From an uncultured Acetobacteraceae bacterium (lineage in GTDB: Bacteria > Pseudomonadota > Alphaproteobacteria > Acetobacterales > Acetobacteraceae): a DNA stretch of 6,729 bases. Shown here piece after piece: positions 1 through 6,072 of the stretch; the stretch's first letter is position 1, and every line of letters begins with the position of its first letter. Made by a program: the position numbers and the translations under genes. The notes beneath the pieces were generated by a model. It saw only the letters and a list, made by a program, of their open reading frames with translations. It searched no databases and was not told the DNA's origin. The DNA lies in contig CALNAL010000124.1 in NCBI GenBank assembly GCA_937874445.1, forward strand, positions 1 to 6,729, read 5' to 3'.

Positions 1-48
1 TCTACACCTAAGCCTTCGTCGGCAGCGTCAGATGTGTATAAGAGACAG
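1..48 (+). other. Nextera (Tn5) sequencing adapter, assembly artefact
   Basis: These bases are synthetic. TCTACAC (1-7) is the end of the Illumina P5 oligo. CTAAGCCT (8-15) fits the i5 index known as S508. TCGTCGGCAGCGTC (16-29) is the Nextera read-1 primer site, and AGATGTGTATAAGAGACAG (30-48) is the 19-bp Tn5 mosaic end. The order and spacing are exactly those of a tagmentation library, so this is untrimmed adapter and not a natural transposon end. Genomic sequence begins at 49, and the contig ends here for technical reasons. An ATG at 32 inside the adapter opens a spurious frame that begins MCIRDR, a familiar signature of this contamination in protein databases. Confidence 0.98.
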
Positions 49-82
49 GTCGCGGTCCGGGTCTGCCACGATCTCGTTTCCG
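49..82. other. Short 3' flank of the hydantoinase-family gene
   Basis: Thirty-four genomic bases lie between the adapter and the stop codon of the hydantoinase-family gene. I see no terminator hairpin or start of a further gene in them. Whether the operon continues beyond (for example with a HyuB subunit) cannot be known from this window. Confidence 0.6.
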
Positions 83-2203
83 CTAAGCCGCGCGCGCGCC
101 GATCAGGATCACCAGTTCGTCGGGGCCGACATCGTCGAACTCCGTCTGCATGATGGTCTTGAGCTGATCGAGGCCGATGGTGCGCGCGTAGTCGAGCACC
201 TTGCCGCCGATGCAGAGGTAGAGGTCGGGCGTGCGTTCCAGCTCGGCCTTGTAGGTGATCAGCGACTTCCAGAGGGTCTCCACCTCCTCCTCCCAGTGCG
301 AGGCGGGGATCTGTATCGCCATGGCATCGGAACGCTGCACGCGGATGAAGCCCTTGCGGTCGAGCAGGCGGATCATCTGCTTGCCGTCGCGCTCGCCGGT
401 GAAGACGTAGAAGATGTCGGTGCTGATCGGGCACGAGAGATCGGCGGGCGGCAGGCCCATCGATTCGGCGGCCAGGTTGCGCGCGAGCTCGGGGGTGCAG
501 GCGTGCAGCAGATCGGTGGTCTGCACCTCGTTGGACCCCAGGGCGATCGCCGTCACCTTGGAGGTCTGCGAGTCGATCTCGATGTGCACCTCGACGGAAT
601 CCGGCACCGCCCCGTTCTTGATCGCGAGATTCTTGGCCTCGCGCTTGATGCCGGCGATGTCCTCCTTGGTGGGGTTGGGAATGACGCGCTCGACCACGTC
701 GCGGATCATCGCCAGGGCCACGCCGATCGAGGAGATCACCTCGGCGTATTTCGGGATGGAGTATTTCAGCTTCATCTGGTCGGCGGTGTAGGGCAGCAGG
801 GCCGCCGCGCCGCCGCCCACGCCGACCAGCGACATCTGGTCGGCGTCGAGCTCGTACTTCTCGGCAAAACCCGTGATGACAGGCTCGATCTTCTCGTAGG
901 ACTTGTGCAGGATCTGGCGCGCGCATTCCTCGATGCTGACACCGAGGTATTCGGCGAGCGGGGCCATGCACAGGCGCGCCGCCTCGGGGTCGCCGTAGCT
1001 GTAGTCGCCGGGCTTGGCCAGGCCCAGCACGTTGGCCGCGCAGGAGTTGGTGAGGGTGACGTATTTGCCCTCGGCGATCTTGATGCGCACGTAGTCCGCC
1101 GGGTCGCCCTTCTTGGGAGAGAAGAATTCCAGCTCCGGCTTGACGATTTCCGCACGCGGCGTGAACACCGCATAGCCGAGGCCGGCGATGTGGGCGCTGC
1201 GCGGGCCGGTATCGACCAGCTTGTGCTCGGCCGCGCGCACCATCGAGCCGCCGGCCACGCCGAGCACGTGCACGTCGAGCGAGTTGATGTAGGTGCGGTG
1301 CCCGCCCACCACGGTGTATTCCACCGCCGGCCGGCCGTTCTTGATGACGCCGATGTTGGTGGAGGTGCCGCCCACCTCGAAGTAGATGCCGTTGGAGGCG
1401 CGCAGGTACATCAGCGCGCCCACCACCGAGGCGGCCGGGCCGGACAGCATCGTCAGCACCGGGCGCTTCTTCATCTCGGAGATGTCCATCACGCCGCCGT
1501 CGCCGCGCATGATCATCAGCGGCTTGTCGATGCCGGCGCGACGCACGGCCATCTCGGTGGAGTTGGCGGTGGCCATCATCTTGGGGAGAATCGAGGCGTT
1601 GATCGCCGCGGTGCGGGTGCGCCGGGTGAGGCCGTAGAGCTTGGAGATGTCGGAAGCCACGGTGACCATCAGGTCGCGCTTCTCGCCGACCTCGCGCACC
1701 AGCTCCTCCTCGGCGATCTCGTCCACGCCGAAGGCCTTGGAGGCGACGATCACCGCTGCTCCCTGGCCGGTGAGCGTGGTGATGGCGGCATCGATGCCGG
1801 CCTCGTCGGCGCGCTTCTGGTTGAGATAGGTGTGGCCGATCTCGATCTTGCGGCCGGTGCCGAGGTCGATATCGTCGATGCGGCTCTGGCGCTTGGCGAG
1901 CCAGCCGTAGAATCCGCCCGGCCCGATGCCGAGGATGCCCACCTTGGCGACGTCGCCTTCCAGCAGGGCGTTGGTGGCCTGGGTGGTGGAGTGGGCGATG
2001 AACACCACGCTCTCGGGCGTGATGCCGTTTTCCTTGAGGCAGGAATCGAAGCACGCGATGACGCCCGCCGCGACACCCATGGGGTCGTCGTGGGTGGTCA
2101 TGACGATGCTCTGCCCGATGATTTCGTGGGTGGCGTTGTCGATGGCGACCGCCTTGGTGTGCGTGCCGCCGACATCGATTCCCACTCGAATTTCACGCGC
2201 CAT
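83..2203 (-). CDS. Hydantoinase/oxoprolinase family protein (HyuA-type)
   Basis: The protein has 706 residues with the ASKHA ATPase-like fold of HyuA, 5-oxoprolinase and acetone/acetophenone carboxylase subunits, which use ATP to open or carboxylate cyclic amides or ketones. Visible motifs are N-terminal DVGGTHTK (10-17), HSTTQATNALLEG (71-83), RGDGGVMD (233-240), LSGPAASVVGA (253-263), a second phosphate loop VGGTSTNIGVI (277-287), a glycine-rich segment after VHVLGV (311-320) and GVGGGAAALLP (461-471). Length is normal for HyuA and the frame is intact to TAG at 83-85. An ATG 33 bases further upstream (2236) is in frame. I prefer 2203 because AAAGAGG lies 5 bases before it and the protein then begins directly at the conserved fold. 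Its neighbour upstream is a permease, and no HyuB subunit is seen. The second phosphate loop reads EVGGTSTN where the family usually has D-x-GGTSTD, so hydantoin hydrolysis should not be assumed. Cytoplasmic; substrate unknown. Confidence 0.9.
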   Translation of the reverse strand: MAREIRVGIDVGGTHTKAVAIDNATHEIIGQSIVMTTHDDPMGVAAGVIACFDSCLKENGITPESVVFIAHSTTQATNALLEGDVAKVGILGIGPGGFYGWLAKRQSRIDDIDLGTGRKIEIGHTYLNQKRADEAGIDAAITTLTGQGAAVIVASKAFGVDEIAEEELVREVGEKRDLMVTVASDISKLYGLTRRTRTAAINASILPKMMATANSTEMAVRRAGIDKPLMIMRGDGGVMDISEMKKRPVLTMLSGPAASVVGALMYLRASNGIYFEVGGTSTNIGVIKNGRPAVEYTVVGGHRTYINSLDVHVLGVAGGSMVRAAEHKLVDTGPRSAHIAGLGYAVFTPRAEIVKPELEFFSPKKGDPADYVRIKIAEGKYVTLTNSCAANVLGLAKPGDYSYGDPEAARLCMAPLAEYLGVSIEECARQILHKSYEKIEPVITGFAEKYELDADQMSLVGVGGGAAALLPYTADQMKLKYSIPKYAEVISSIGVALAMIRDVVERVIPNPTKEDIAGIKREAKNLAIKNGAVPDSVEVHIEIDSQTSKVTAIALGSNEVQTTDLLHACTPELARNLAAESMGLPPADLSCPISTDIFYVFTGERDGKQMIRLLDRKGFIRVQRSDAMAIQIPASHWEEEVETLWKSLITYKAELERTPDLYLCIGGKVLDYARTIGLDQLKTIMQTEFDDVGPDELVILIGARAA

Positions 2204-2208
2204 GCGAA

Positions 2209-2215
2209 CCTCTTT
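2209..2215 (-). promoter_or_regulatory. Shine-Dalgarno site of the hydantoinase-family gene
   Basis: On the minus strand AAAGAGG is followed by five bases (TTCGC) and then the ATG at 2203. It decides between this start and the in-frame ATG at 2236, which would add 11 residues with no counterpart in the family. Confidence 0.6.
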
Positions 2216-2275
2216 CTCGACGCCCGGCGGCTGCACGACGCAAAGCCGGGATCGTTTCGTTCAGGGATGGAAAGC

Positions 2276-2303
2276 GGGAGCCGGTCCGTGCGGGCCGGCT
2301 CCC
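2276..2303 (-). terminator. GC-rich stem-loop between permease and hydantoinase genes
   Basis: GGGAGCCGG (2276-2284) and CCGGCTCCC (2295-2303) are a perfect 9-bp inverted repeat. The pairing nearly continues inward (2286-2287 with 2292-2293). The hairpin begins about 22 bases after the permease stop and is followed on the minus strand by GCTTTCC, so the U-tract is only three bases. It could be a weak or leaky terminator, or an mRNA-stabilising or processing hairpin that sets the permease and hydantoinase at different levels. A second, smaller repeat (CCCGGC 2223-2228, GCCGGG 2245-2250) lies between it and the ribosome binding site. The rest of the 122-bp gap (2204-2325) shows no gene. Confidence 0.45.
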
Positions 2304-2325
2304 TCAATCTGTCGGAAGGCAGCCT

Positions 2326-3654
2326 TCAGACCGCGAACATGAAGTAGGCGATCATTTCGAGAAGGAAGGCCGTGACCAGCGCAAAGGCCAGGCAGCACTT
2401 GAAGTATTCCTTGAGGCCCGCCTTCATGTAGCCGATGGCCCACAGGCACCACGACTGAGTGGGGCAGATCGAGCCGTTGACGGTGGTGGTCGGCACCATG
2501 AACAGCGGGAAGAGCACCTGCGGGGTGAAGATGCCGCCGATCGACTGGAACAGCGCGAGCGTTGCCGCCCCCGCGCCCCACATCGTCAGCGGGCCGCGGA
2601 ACAGTGCCAGCACGCTGAGCAGGCCGAAGCCGACGAAGACCGGGAACAGGCTGCCCGGCATCAGCGGCTGCAGGATCGGCGAGAGCAGCGGGGCGCACAC
2701 CTTGGCGGAACGCAGGAACATCTGCAGGAAGAAGAGGAAGGCGAAGACCAGCGCCACGTCGGCCACGCCGTCGTGGAAGGTGCGCTGCAGCAGCGCCGTC
2801 ATCTCATGCCACTTCTTGTAGTTGCCGGTGGTGAGAATCGCCCAGATCACGGCAATCAGCAGCGCGGTGATCGGCTTGACGTTGAAGAAGATCGACAGCG
2901 CCACCGGGATCAGCGGGGTGATCATGGCCAGCGCGCCGACCCGCTTCTGCTCGCTCGGCACCTGGGCGGGCCAGGCCCGCTTGGTCTTGGAGAAGGAGGT
3001 GACGATGAGGATCATCGTGAAGCACGCCAGCATTCCCAGCCCGAAGCCGAGGAAGCCGAACAGCTTCCAGGCATGCTGGGTCTGGTCGAACTGCGGGATC
3101 AGCGCGCCCACCTGGGCGAGCCAGCCGCCGTTGAGGTAGAGCCCGGAGCCCACGCTCATCAGGAAGGCGGACGTGCCCAGCGCCGGCGAGATGCCCAGCG
3201 CCAGCATGATCGGGAAGACGATGACGCCGATGGCGATGACCGAGCCCACGCCATAGGCCGAGCTGAAGATCAGCCCGGTGACCAGCGACAGCAGGATGCA
3301 GGTGATCGCCGGCCGCTCGCCGCCCAGCTCGACGGCCGTGCGGATGATGCTCCGCGCGATGCCGGTATCGACCAGCACCCGCCCGAACCACGACCCGAAG
3401 ATGATGATCGCGGCCGTGGCGCCCCACAGCTCCGGCCCCTGCTCGAAGATGCCGTTGTTGATGTCGATCATGCCGGCCTTGACCTGGGCGGCCGAGGCCG
3501 ACCAAGTGGTCACGCCGGCGATGGTGCCGAGTCCGGCCCACAACACCGCCATGAAGAAGAAGCCGAGCATCAGGTTGCCGCCCCGCGCGGCATATATGGC
3601 GAATACCACATATGACACGAGCAGGAGAGCGCCTACCATTAGTGTCAGACTCAT
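2326..3654 (-). CDS. Polytopic membrane permease, GntP/DcuC/CitMHS-like
   Basis: This is a 442-residue inner-membrane protein with roughly 11-13 hydrophobic segments, for example near residues 4-22, 28-48, 79-96, 117-150, 160-178, 198-220, 240-275, 298-315, 333-376 and 420-440. A positively charged hydrophilic loop (about 221-238) splits it into two halves, the usual plan of the ion-transporter superfamily (GntP gluconate, DcuC dicarboxylate and CitMHS citrate permeases), which move organic or sugar acids with protons or sodium. Glycine- and serine-rich segments at 131-143 and 169-177, and a polar stretch VPTTTVNGSICPTQSW (387-402), could line the substrate site. No solute-binding protein or small TRAP subunit is adjacent, which fits a single-component secondary carrier. 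The start at 3654 is supported by GGAGGG four bases upstream. Family assignment rests on topology and resemblance rather than a diagnostic motif. Substrate is not known; an organic acid is the inference. Confidence 0.75.
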   Translation of the reverse strand: MSLTLMVGALLLVSYVVFAIYAARGGNLMLGFFFMAVLWAGLGTIAGVTTWSASAAQVKAGMIDINNGIFEQGPELWGATAAIIIFGSWFGRVLVDTGIARSIIRTAVELGGERPAITCILLSLVTGLIFSSAYGVGSVIAIGVIVFPIMLALGISPALGTSAFLMSVGSGLYLNGGWLAQVGALIPQFDQTQHAWKLFGFLGFGLGMLACFTMILIVTSFSKTKRAWPAQVPSEQKRVGALAMITPLIPVALSIFFNVKPITALLIAVIWAILTTGNYKKWHEMTALLQRTFHDGVADVALVFAFLFFLQMFLRSAKVCAPLLSPILQPLMPGSLFPVFVGFGLLSVLALFRGPLTMWGAGAATLALFQSIGGIFTPQVLFPLFMVPTTTVNGSICPTQSWCLWAIGYMKAGLKEYFKCCLAFALVTAFLLEMIAYFMFAV

Positions 3655-3658
3655 GAGT

Positions 3659-3664
3659 CCCTCC
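3659..3664 (-). promoter_or_regulatory. Strong Shine-Dalgarno site of the permease gene
   Basis: GGAGGG on the minus strand lies four bases before the ATG at 3654. It is the best ribosome binding site in the window and suggests that permease translation starts independently of the kinase gene 55 bases upstream. Confidence 0.75.
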
Positions 3665-3690
3665 GCATGTTCTTAGTCATGCCGCTTGGC

Positions 3691-3800
3691 TTGTTTTGTT
3701 TGGAAACGGTTACACGGATTTGACTTGCTGAATTGCGCATTTCGATATTTCAAACAAATGTTCCGAGATTTTTCTGTATATTATGAATCGTTCATCTTCA
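3691..3800. promoter_or_regulatory. AT-rich island at the kinase-permease junction
   Basis: By hand count these 110 bases contain 37 G or C (about 34%), while bases 3841-3900 contain 52 of 60 (about 87%). The island covers the last ~30 kinase codons and the start of the gap. It uses codons scarce elsewhere in the window (AGA, ATA, AAA, TTT). Together with the operator-like palindrome it is the likeliest site of an internal promoter for the permease-hydantoinase pair. A CATAAT (minus strand, 3785-3780) resembles a -10 box but has no good -35 partner, so no exact promoter is called. A recombination boundary is the alternative reading. Confidence 0.45.
3701..3714. promoter_or_regulatory. Putative LacI-family operator
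   Basis: TGGAAACGGTTACA (plus strand; TGTAACCGTTTCCA on minus) matches the general LacI-family pattern TGnnAnCGnTnnCA at all fixed positions, with the central CG. The two 7-base half-sites agree at five of seven positions. It resembles catabolite-response elements and the E. coli gluconate/idonate operators. It overlaps the kinase stop codon (TAA, 3710-3712) and lies about 47-60 bases before the permease start, a sensible place for an operator. No LacI-family gene is in the window, so the regulator would be encoded elsewhere. I found no convincing -35/-10 pair next to it. Confidence 0.45.
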
Positions 3801-5281
3801 GTTCTAGCCGTTTCTTCGTCGGCTGTGAAGACGGCCCGTGCCGCCTCCCCCGCCGCCGGAGGTCCGCCCAGGCCGCCCCCGGACAGCGCGATCCGGGCCG
3901 CCCCCAGCGCCGAATCGGCCCGCGCCGCGGCTTCCACCCGTGCGCCCAGAACCGCGGCGACCAGAGTGCACCACACGTCGCTGCGCGCCCCACCGCCCAC
4001 CGCCATCACGCGCCCGTCCGGCGCCGCTCCCGGCACGTGATGCATCGGCCGGGAGATCTCGGGGGAGACCGCGCCGGGCAGGAAGGCCGTCAAGGCGTGG
4101 CGCAGGGAGAGGGCGCACCCCTCGTAGACCGCCCGCGCCAGGTCGGCCGGGCCGTGGCGGAAGGTCAGGCCGGTGAAGGCGCCGCGCAGGGCGGGGCTCC
4201 AGCAGGGAGCGCGCTCGCCGGCCAGGTAGGGATGGAAGAAGGGAGCGTCGCGCCCGCCCGGGGCCGCGGCCGCGGCGGCATCCCAGGCGGCGTAGTCGGG
4301 CTCGGCCGCCCCGGAGGGGGCGAGCAGGCCGCGCGCCCAGGCCACCGCCGAGGCGCAGGCGTTGGTGCCCGCCTGTTGCAGCCACAGGCCCTCGCCCGCG
4401 TCGGAGAACGCATAGGGATAGGAGATCAGCCGCCGGTCGGGGGGAAGATCGGCGCCGACGCGGTGGATGCCGCCCGCCGTGGCCAGGCGGATCAGCAGGT
4501 CGTGACCGGGGCGCAGCCCGGCGGCCAGGGTCTCGGTGAGGGAATCGAGCGTGCCGTTGAACAGCGGCGTGCCTGCCGGCAGGCCGGTGAGCGCCGCGGC
4601 CTGCGGCGTCAGCGCGCCGACGCGGGCGCCGATCGGCAGGATCGGCGGCAGGGCGGAGCGCGGCAGGTCGGCCAGGGCGAGAAGCTCGTCGGACCAGTCG
4701 GCGCGTGCCGCGTCGCACAGCAGCAGGGAGACGGCGCTGGCCGGGTCGGTGGCGCGCACGCCGGTGAGTTGCCAGGCCAGGTAGTCCTTGGAGGGCAGCA
4801 GCCCGGCCCGGCGGCGCCAGGACTGCGGGTCGTGCGCGGCGATCCAGCGCAGATGCGGCAGGGTCCAGGTGGTGCTCGGCCAGTTGCGGCCGAGGGCCAG
4901 GATGCGCGGACCGGCCTCGCGGGCCAGGGCGGCCGCCTCCGCGCCGGTGCGCTGGTCGTTCCACAGCAGCGCCGGGCGCAGCGGGGCGCCGGCGGAGTCG
5001 AGCAGCACGCCGATGTGCGCGGCCCCCGCGAGCGCCAAGCCGCGCACCGCCGCCGGGCGCACCCCGGCCGCCGCCACCGCCGCGCGGATCGCCTGGGCCG
5101 CGGCCGGCAGCCAGGCCGCGGGCTGCTGCTCCGACCAGCCGGGGTGGGGGGTCAGCGTGGGATAGGCGGCCTGCGCCGTGCCCAGCTCCGCCCCGTCAAG
5201 GCCGACCGCTGCGACCTTGACCGAACTCGTGCCGAGATCGACGCCGAGCACGAACCCCGCAGGGGACGGCTCAGTGGCCAT
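3710..5281 (-). CDS. FGGY-family carbohydrate kinase (xylulokinase-like)
   Basis: The 523-residue protein should transfer phosphate from ATP to a sugar, sugar alcohol or sugar acid. The FGGY N-domain starts with the phosphate loop DLGTSS (15-20), then HPGWSEQ (46-52), AGAAHIG (85-91), WNDQR (107-111) and LLPSKDYL (161-168). The catalytic base is probably D246 in NGTLDS. The C-domain has HPYLAGERAP (350-359), FTGLTFRHGPADLARAVYEG (369-388), the adenosine-site GGGARSDVW (429-437) and ALGAAR (458-463). The pattern is closest to XylB, but xylulokinases carry GQMHG where this has GAAHIG, so xylulose is not a safe call. There is also an apparent insertion of about 15 residues near 404-424. The ATG at 5281 lies inside the end of the aldolase gene (11-bp overlap), suggesting translational coupling. 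The last ~30 codons are AT-rich, unlike the rest, yet still look like a family C-terminus (ERFIIYRKISEHL). Confidence 0.9.
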   Translation of the reverse strand: MATEPSPAGFVLGVDLGTSSVKVAAVGLDGAELGTAQAAYPTLTPHPGWSEQQPAAWLPAAAQAIRAAVAAAGVRPAAVRGLALAGAAHIGVLLDSAGAPLRPALLWNDQRTGAEAAALAREAGPRILALGRNWPSTTWTLPHLRWIAAHDPQSWRRRAGLLPSKDYLAWQLTGVRATDPASAVSLLLCDAARADWSDELLALADLPRSALPPILPIGARVGALTPQAAALTGLPAGTPLFNGTLDSLTETLAAGLRPGHDLLIRLATAGGIHRVGADLPPDRRLISYPYAFSDAGEGLWLQQAGTNACASAVAWARGLLAPSGAAEPDYAAWDAAAAAAPGGRDAPFFHPYLAGERAPCWSPALRGAFTGLTFRHGPADLARAVYEGCALSLRHALTAFLPGAVSPEISRPMHHVPGAAPDGRVMAVGGGARSDVWCTLVAAVLGARVEAAARADSALGAARIALSGGGLGGPPAAGEAARAVFTADEETARTEDERFIIYRKISEHLFEISKCAIQQVKSV

Positions 5282-6050
5282 CGCGCGCCGCCGCGACCGC
5301 CTCGGCCATCGCCCCGGTCATTGCTTGGGCGGTGGATTTCGCCGCGGCGAGCAGCAGCGACTGGTCCTGCGGCGTGAGGAAGAAGCGCACGCCCAGCGGC
5401 AGCCAGCGGGAGATGCCCTGCGGCGTGTGCACCGCCGCCCCCACCGCCACGCCGTGGCGCTTGCCCGCGGCGGCGACGGCGGCCAGCGCCGCGGTGATCT
5501 CCGGGCCCTCCTTGGCGCAGCCCATGCAGAACGACAGGTCCGAGGTGCCGACCAGGCACATGTCCACGCCCGGGACGGCGAAGATCTCGTCGGCCGCGGC
5601 CACCGCCTCGGGCGTTTCGATCATCACGGTGACGGCGAGGGACTGGTTGGCGCGCGCGGCGTAGTCGGCGCCGTAGAGCAGGGTCGGGCCGGCGCCCTTG
5701 GAGCGGGCGCCCCGCGGGGGGTAGAGCGCGGCCGCGACCACGCGCGCGGCCTCGGCGGCGCTGTTGATCATCGGCACGATCACGCCCTGCGCGCCGCCGT
5801 CGAGGGCGTCGTTGATCAGGCCGGGCTGGTTGTCGGCGACGCGCACCAGCGGAACCGAGCCGGCCAGCAGCACCGCGCGCACCGCGTCGGCCGCTTCCGG
5901 CTTGGCGAAGTTGCCGTGCTGGGTATCGATCATCACGAAGTCGTAGCCGGACTGGCCGAGCGCCTCGGCGCAGCGGGCCGAGCCGAGCACCACGGAGGAG
6001 CCGAAGAAATATTCCTTGGCCTGGCAGATCTTGGGAGGGAGTTGCGGCAT
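5271..6050 (-). CDS. HpcH/HpaI family aldolase (class II, metal-dependent)
   Basis: The 259-residue TIM-barrel aldolase belongs to the group that reversibly cleaves 2-keto-3-deoxy or 4-hydroxy-2-keto acids to pyruvate and an aldehyde (HpaI, GarL, RhmA). Key residues are visible at the same numbers as I recall for E. coli HpaI or four residues off: D42 and H45 in DTQHG (catalytic dyad), R70 in PLVRVAD (pyruvate carboxylate binding), E145 in MIETPEA and D171 in GTSDLS (metal ligands). LDGGAQGVIVPMI (83-95) and YPPRGARS (110-117) are also family signatures. Q44 replaces the Glu of HpaI, as in other family members with an MQHG or TQHG motif. The protein appears complete and active. The ATG at 6050 has GGAG ten bases upstream. 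It lies 22 bp behind the regulator gene and overlaps the kinase gene, so all three are probably one transcript. Cytoplasmic; the aldehyde partner cannot be deduced. Confidence 0.92.
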   Translation of the reverse strand: MPQLPPKICQAKEYFFGSSVVLGSARCAEALGQSGYDFVMIDTQHGNFAKPEAADAVRAVLLAGSVPLVRVADNQPGLINDALDGGAQGVIVPMINSAAEAARVVAAALYPPRGARSKGAGPTLLYGADYAARANQSLAVTVMIETPEAVAAADEIFAVPGVDMCLVGTSDLSFCMGCAKEGPEITAALAAVAAAGKRHGVAVGAAVHTPQGISRWLPLGVRFFLTPQDQSLLLAAAKSTAQAMTGAMAEAVAAARDGH

Positions 6051-6060
6051 TTTCGATTTT

Positions 6061-6064
6061 CTCC
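6061..6064 (-). promoter_or_regulatory. Shine-Dalgarno site of the aldolase gene
   Basis: GGAG on the minus strand lies ten bases before the aldolase ATG, within the 22-bp gap after the regulator stop codon. There is no room for a separate promoter in the gap itself, which supports co-transcription. Confidence 0.55.
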
Positions 6065-6072
6065 GTCAACGT

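Noticed and set aside
30..48. Tn5 mosaic end as evidence of a natural Tn5/IS50 element
   Set aside because: It is preceded directly by the read-1 primer, an index and the P5 tail, so it comes from library preparation.
32..2347. Long plus-strand open frame (771 codons)
   Set aside because: It starts inside adapter sequence and lies antisense to a full-length HyuA-type gene with intact family motifs. Its His-, Gly- and Asp-rich composition is typical of the antisense of GC-rich coding DNA.
2773..3615. Plus-strand open frame of 280 codons over the permease gene
   Set aside because: It is a charged, repetitive translation antisense to clear transmembrane segments, with no recognisable domain.
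3710..3800. Frameshift creating an artificial kinase C-terminus
   Set aside because: The AT-rich tail still follows the usual FGGY C-terminal pattern (ERFIIYRKISEHL) and total length is normal, so one uninterrupted gene is the simpler reading.
3804..4964. Alternative minus-strand frame of 386 codons inside the kinase
   Set aside because: It is an out-of-frame shadow of the kinase, arginine-proline rich, while the kinase frame carries all FGGY motifs in order.
3686..5377. Plus-strand open frame of 563 codons over the kinase gene
   Set aside because: It has Arg/Gly/Gln-rich low-complexity content with no family motif, and it is antisense to the FGGY kinase. It stays open only because of extreme GC bias.
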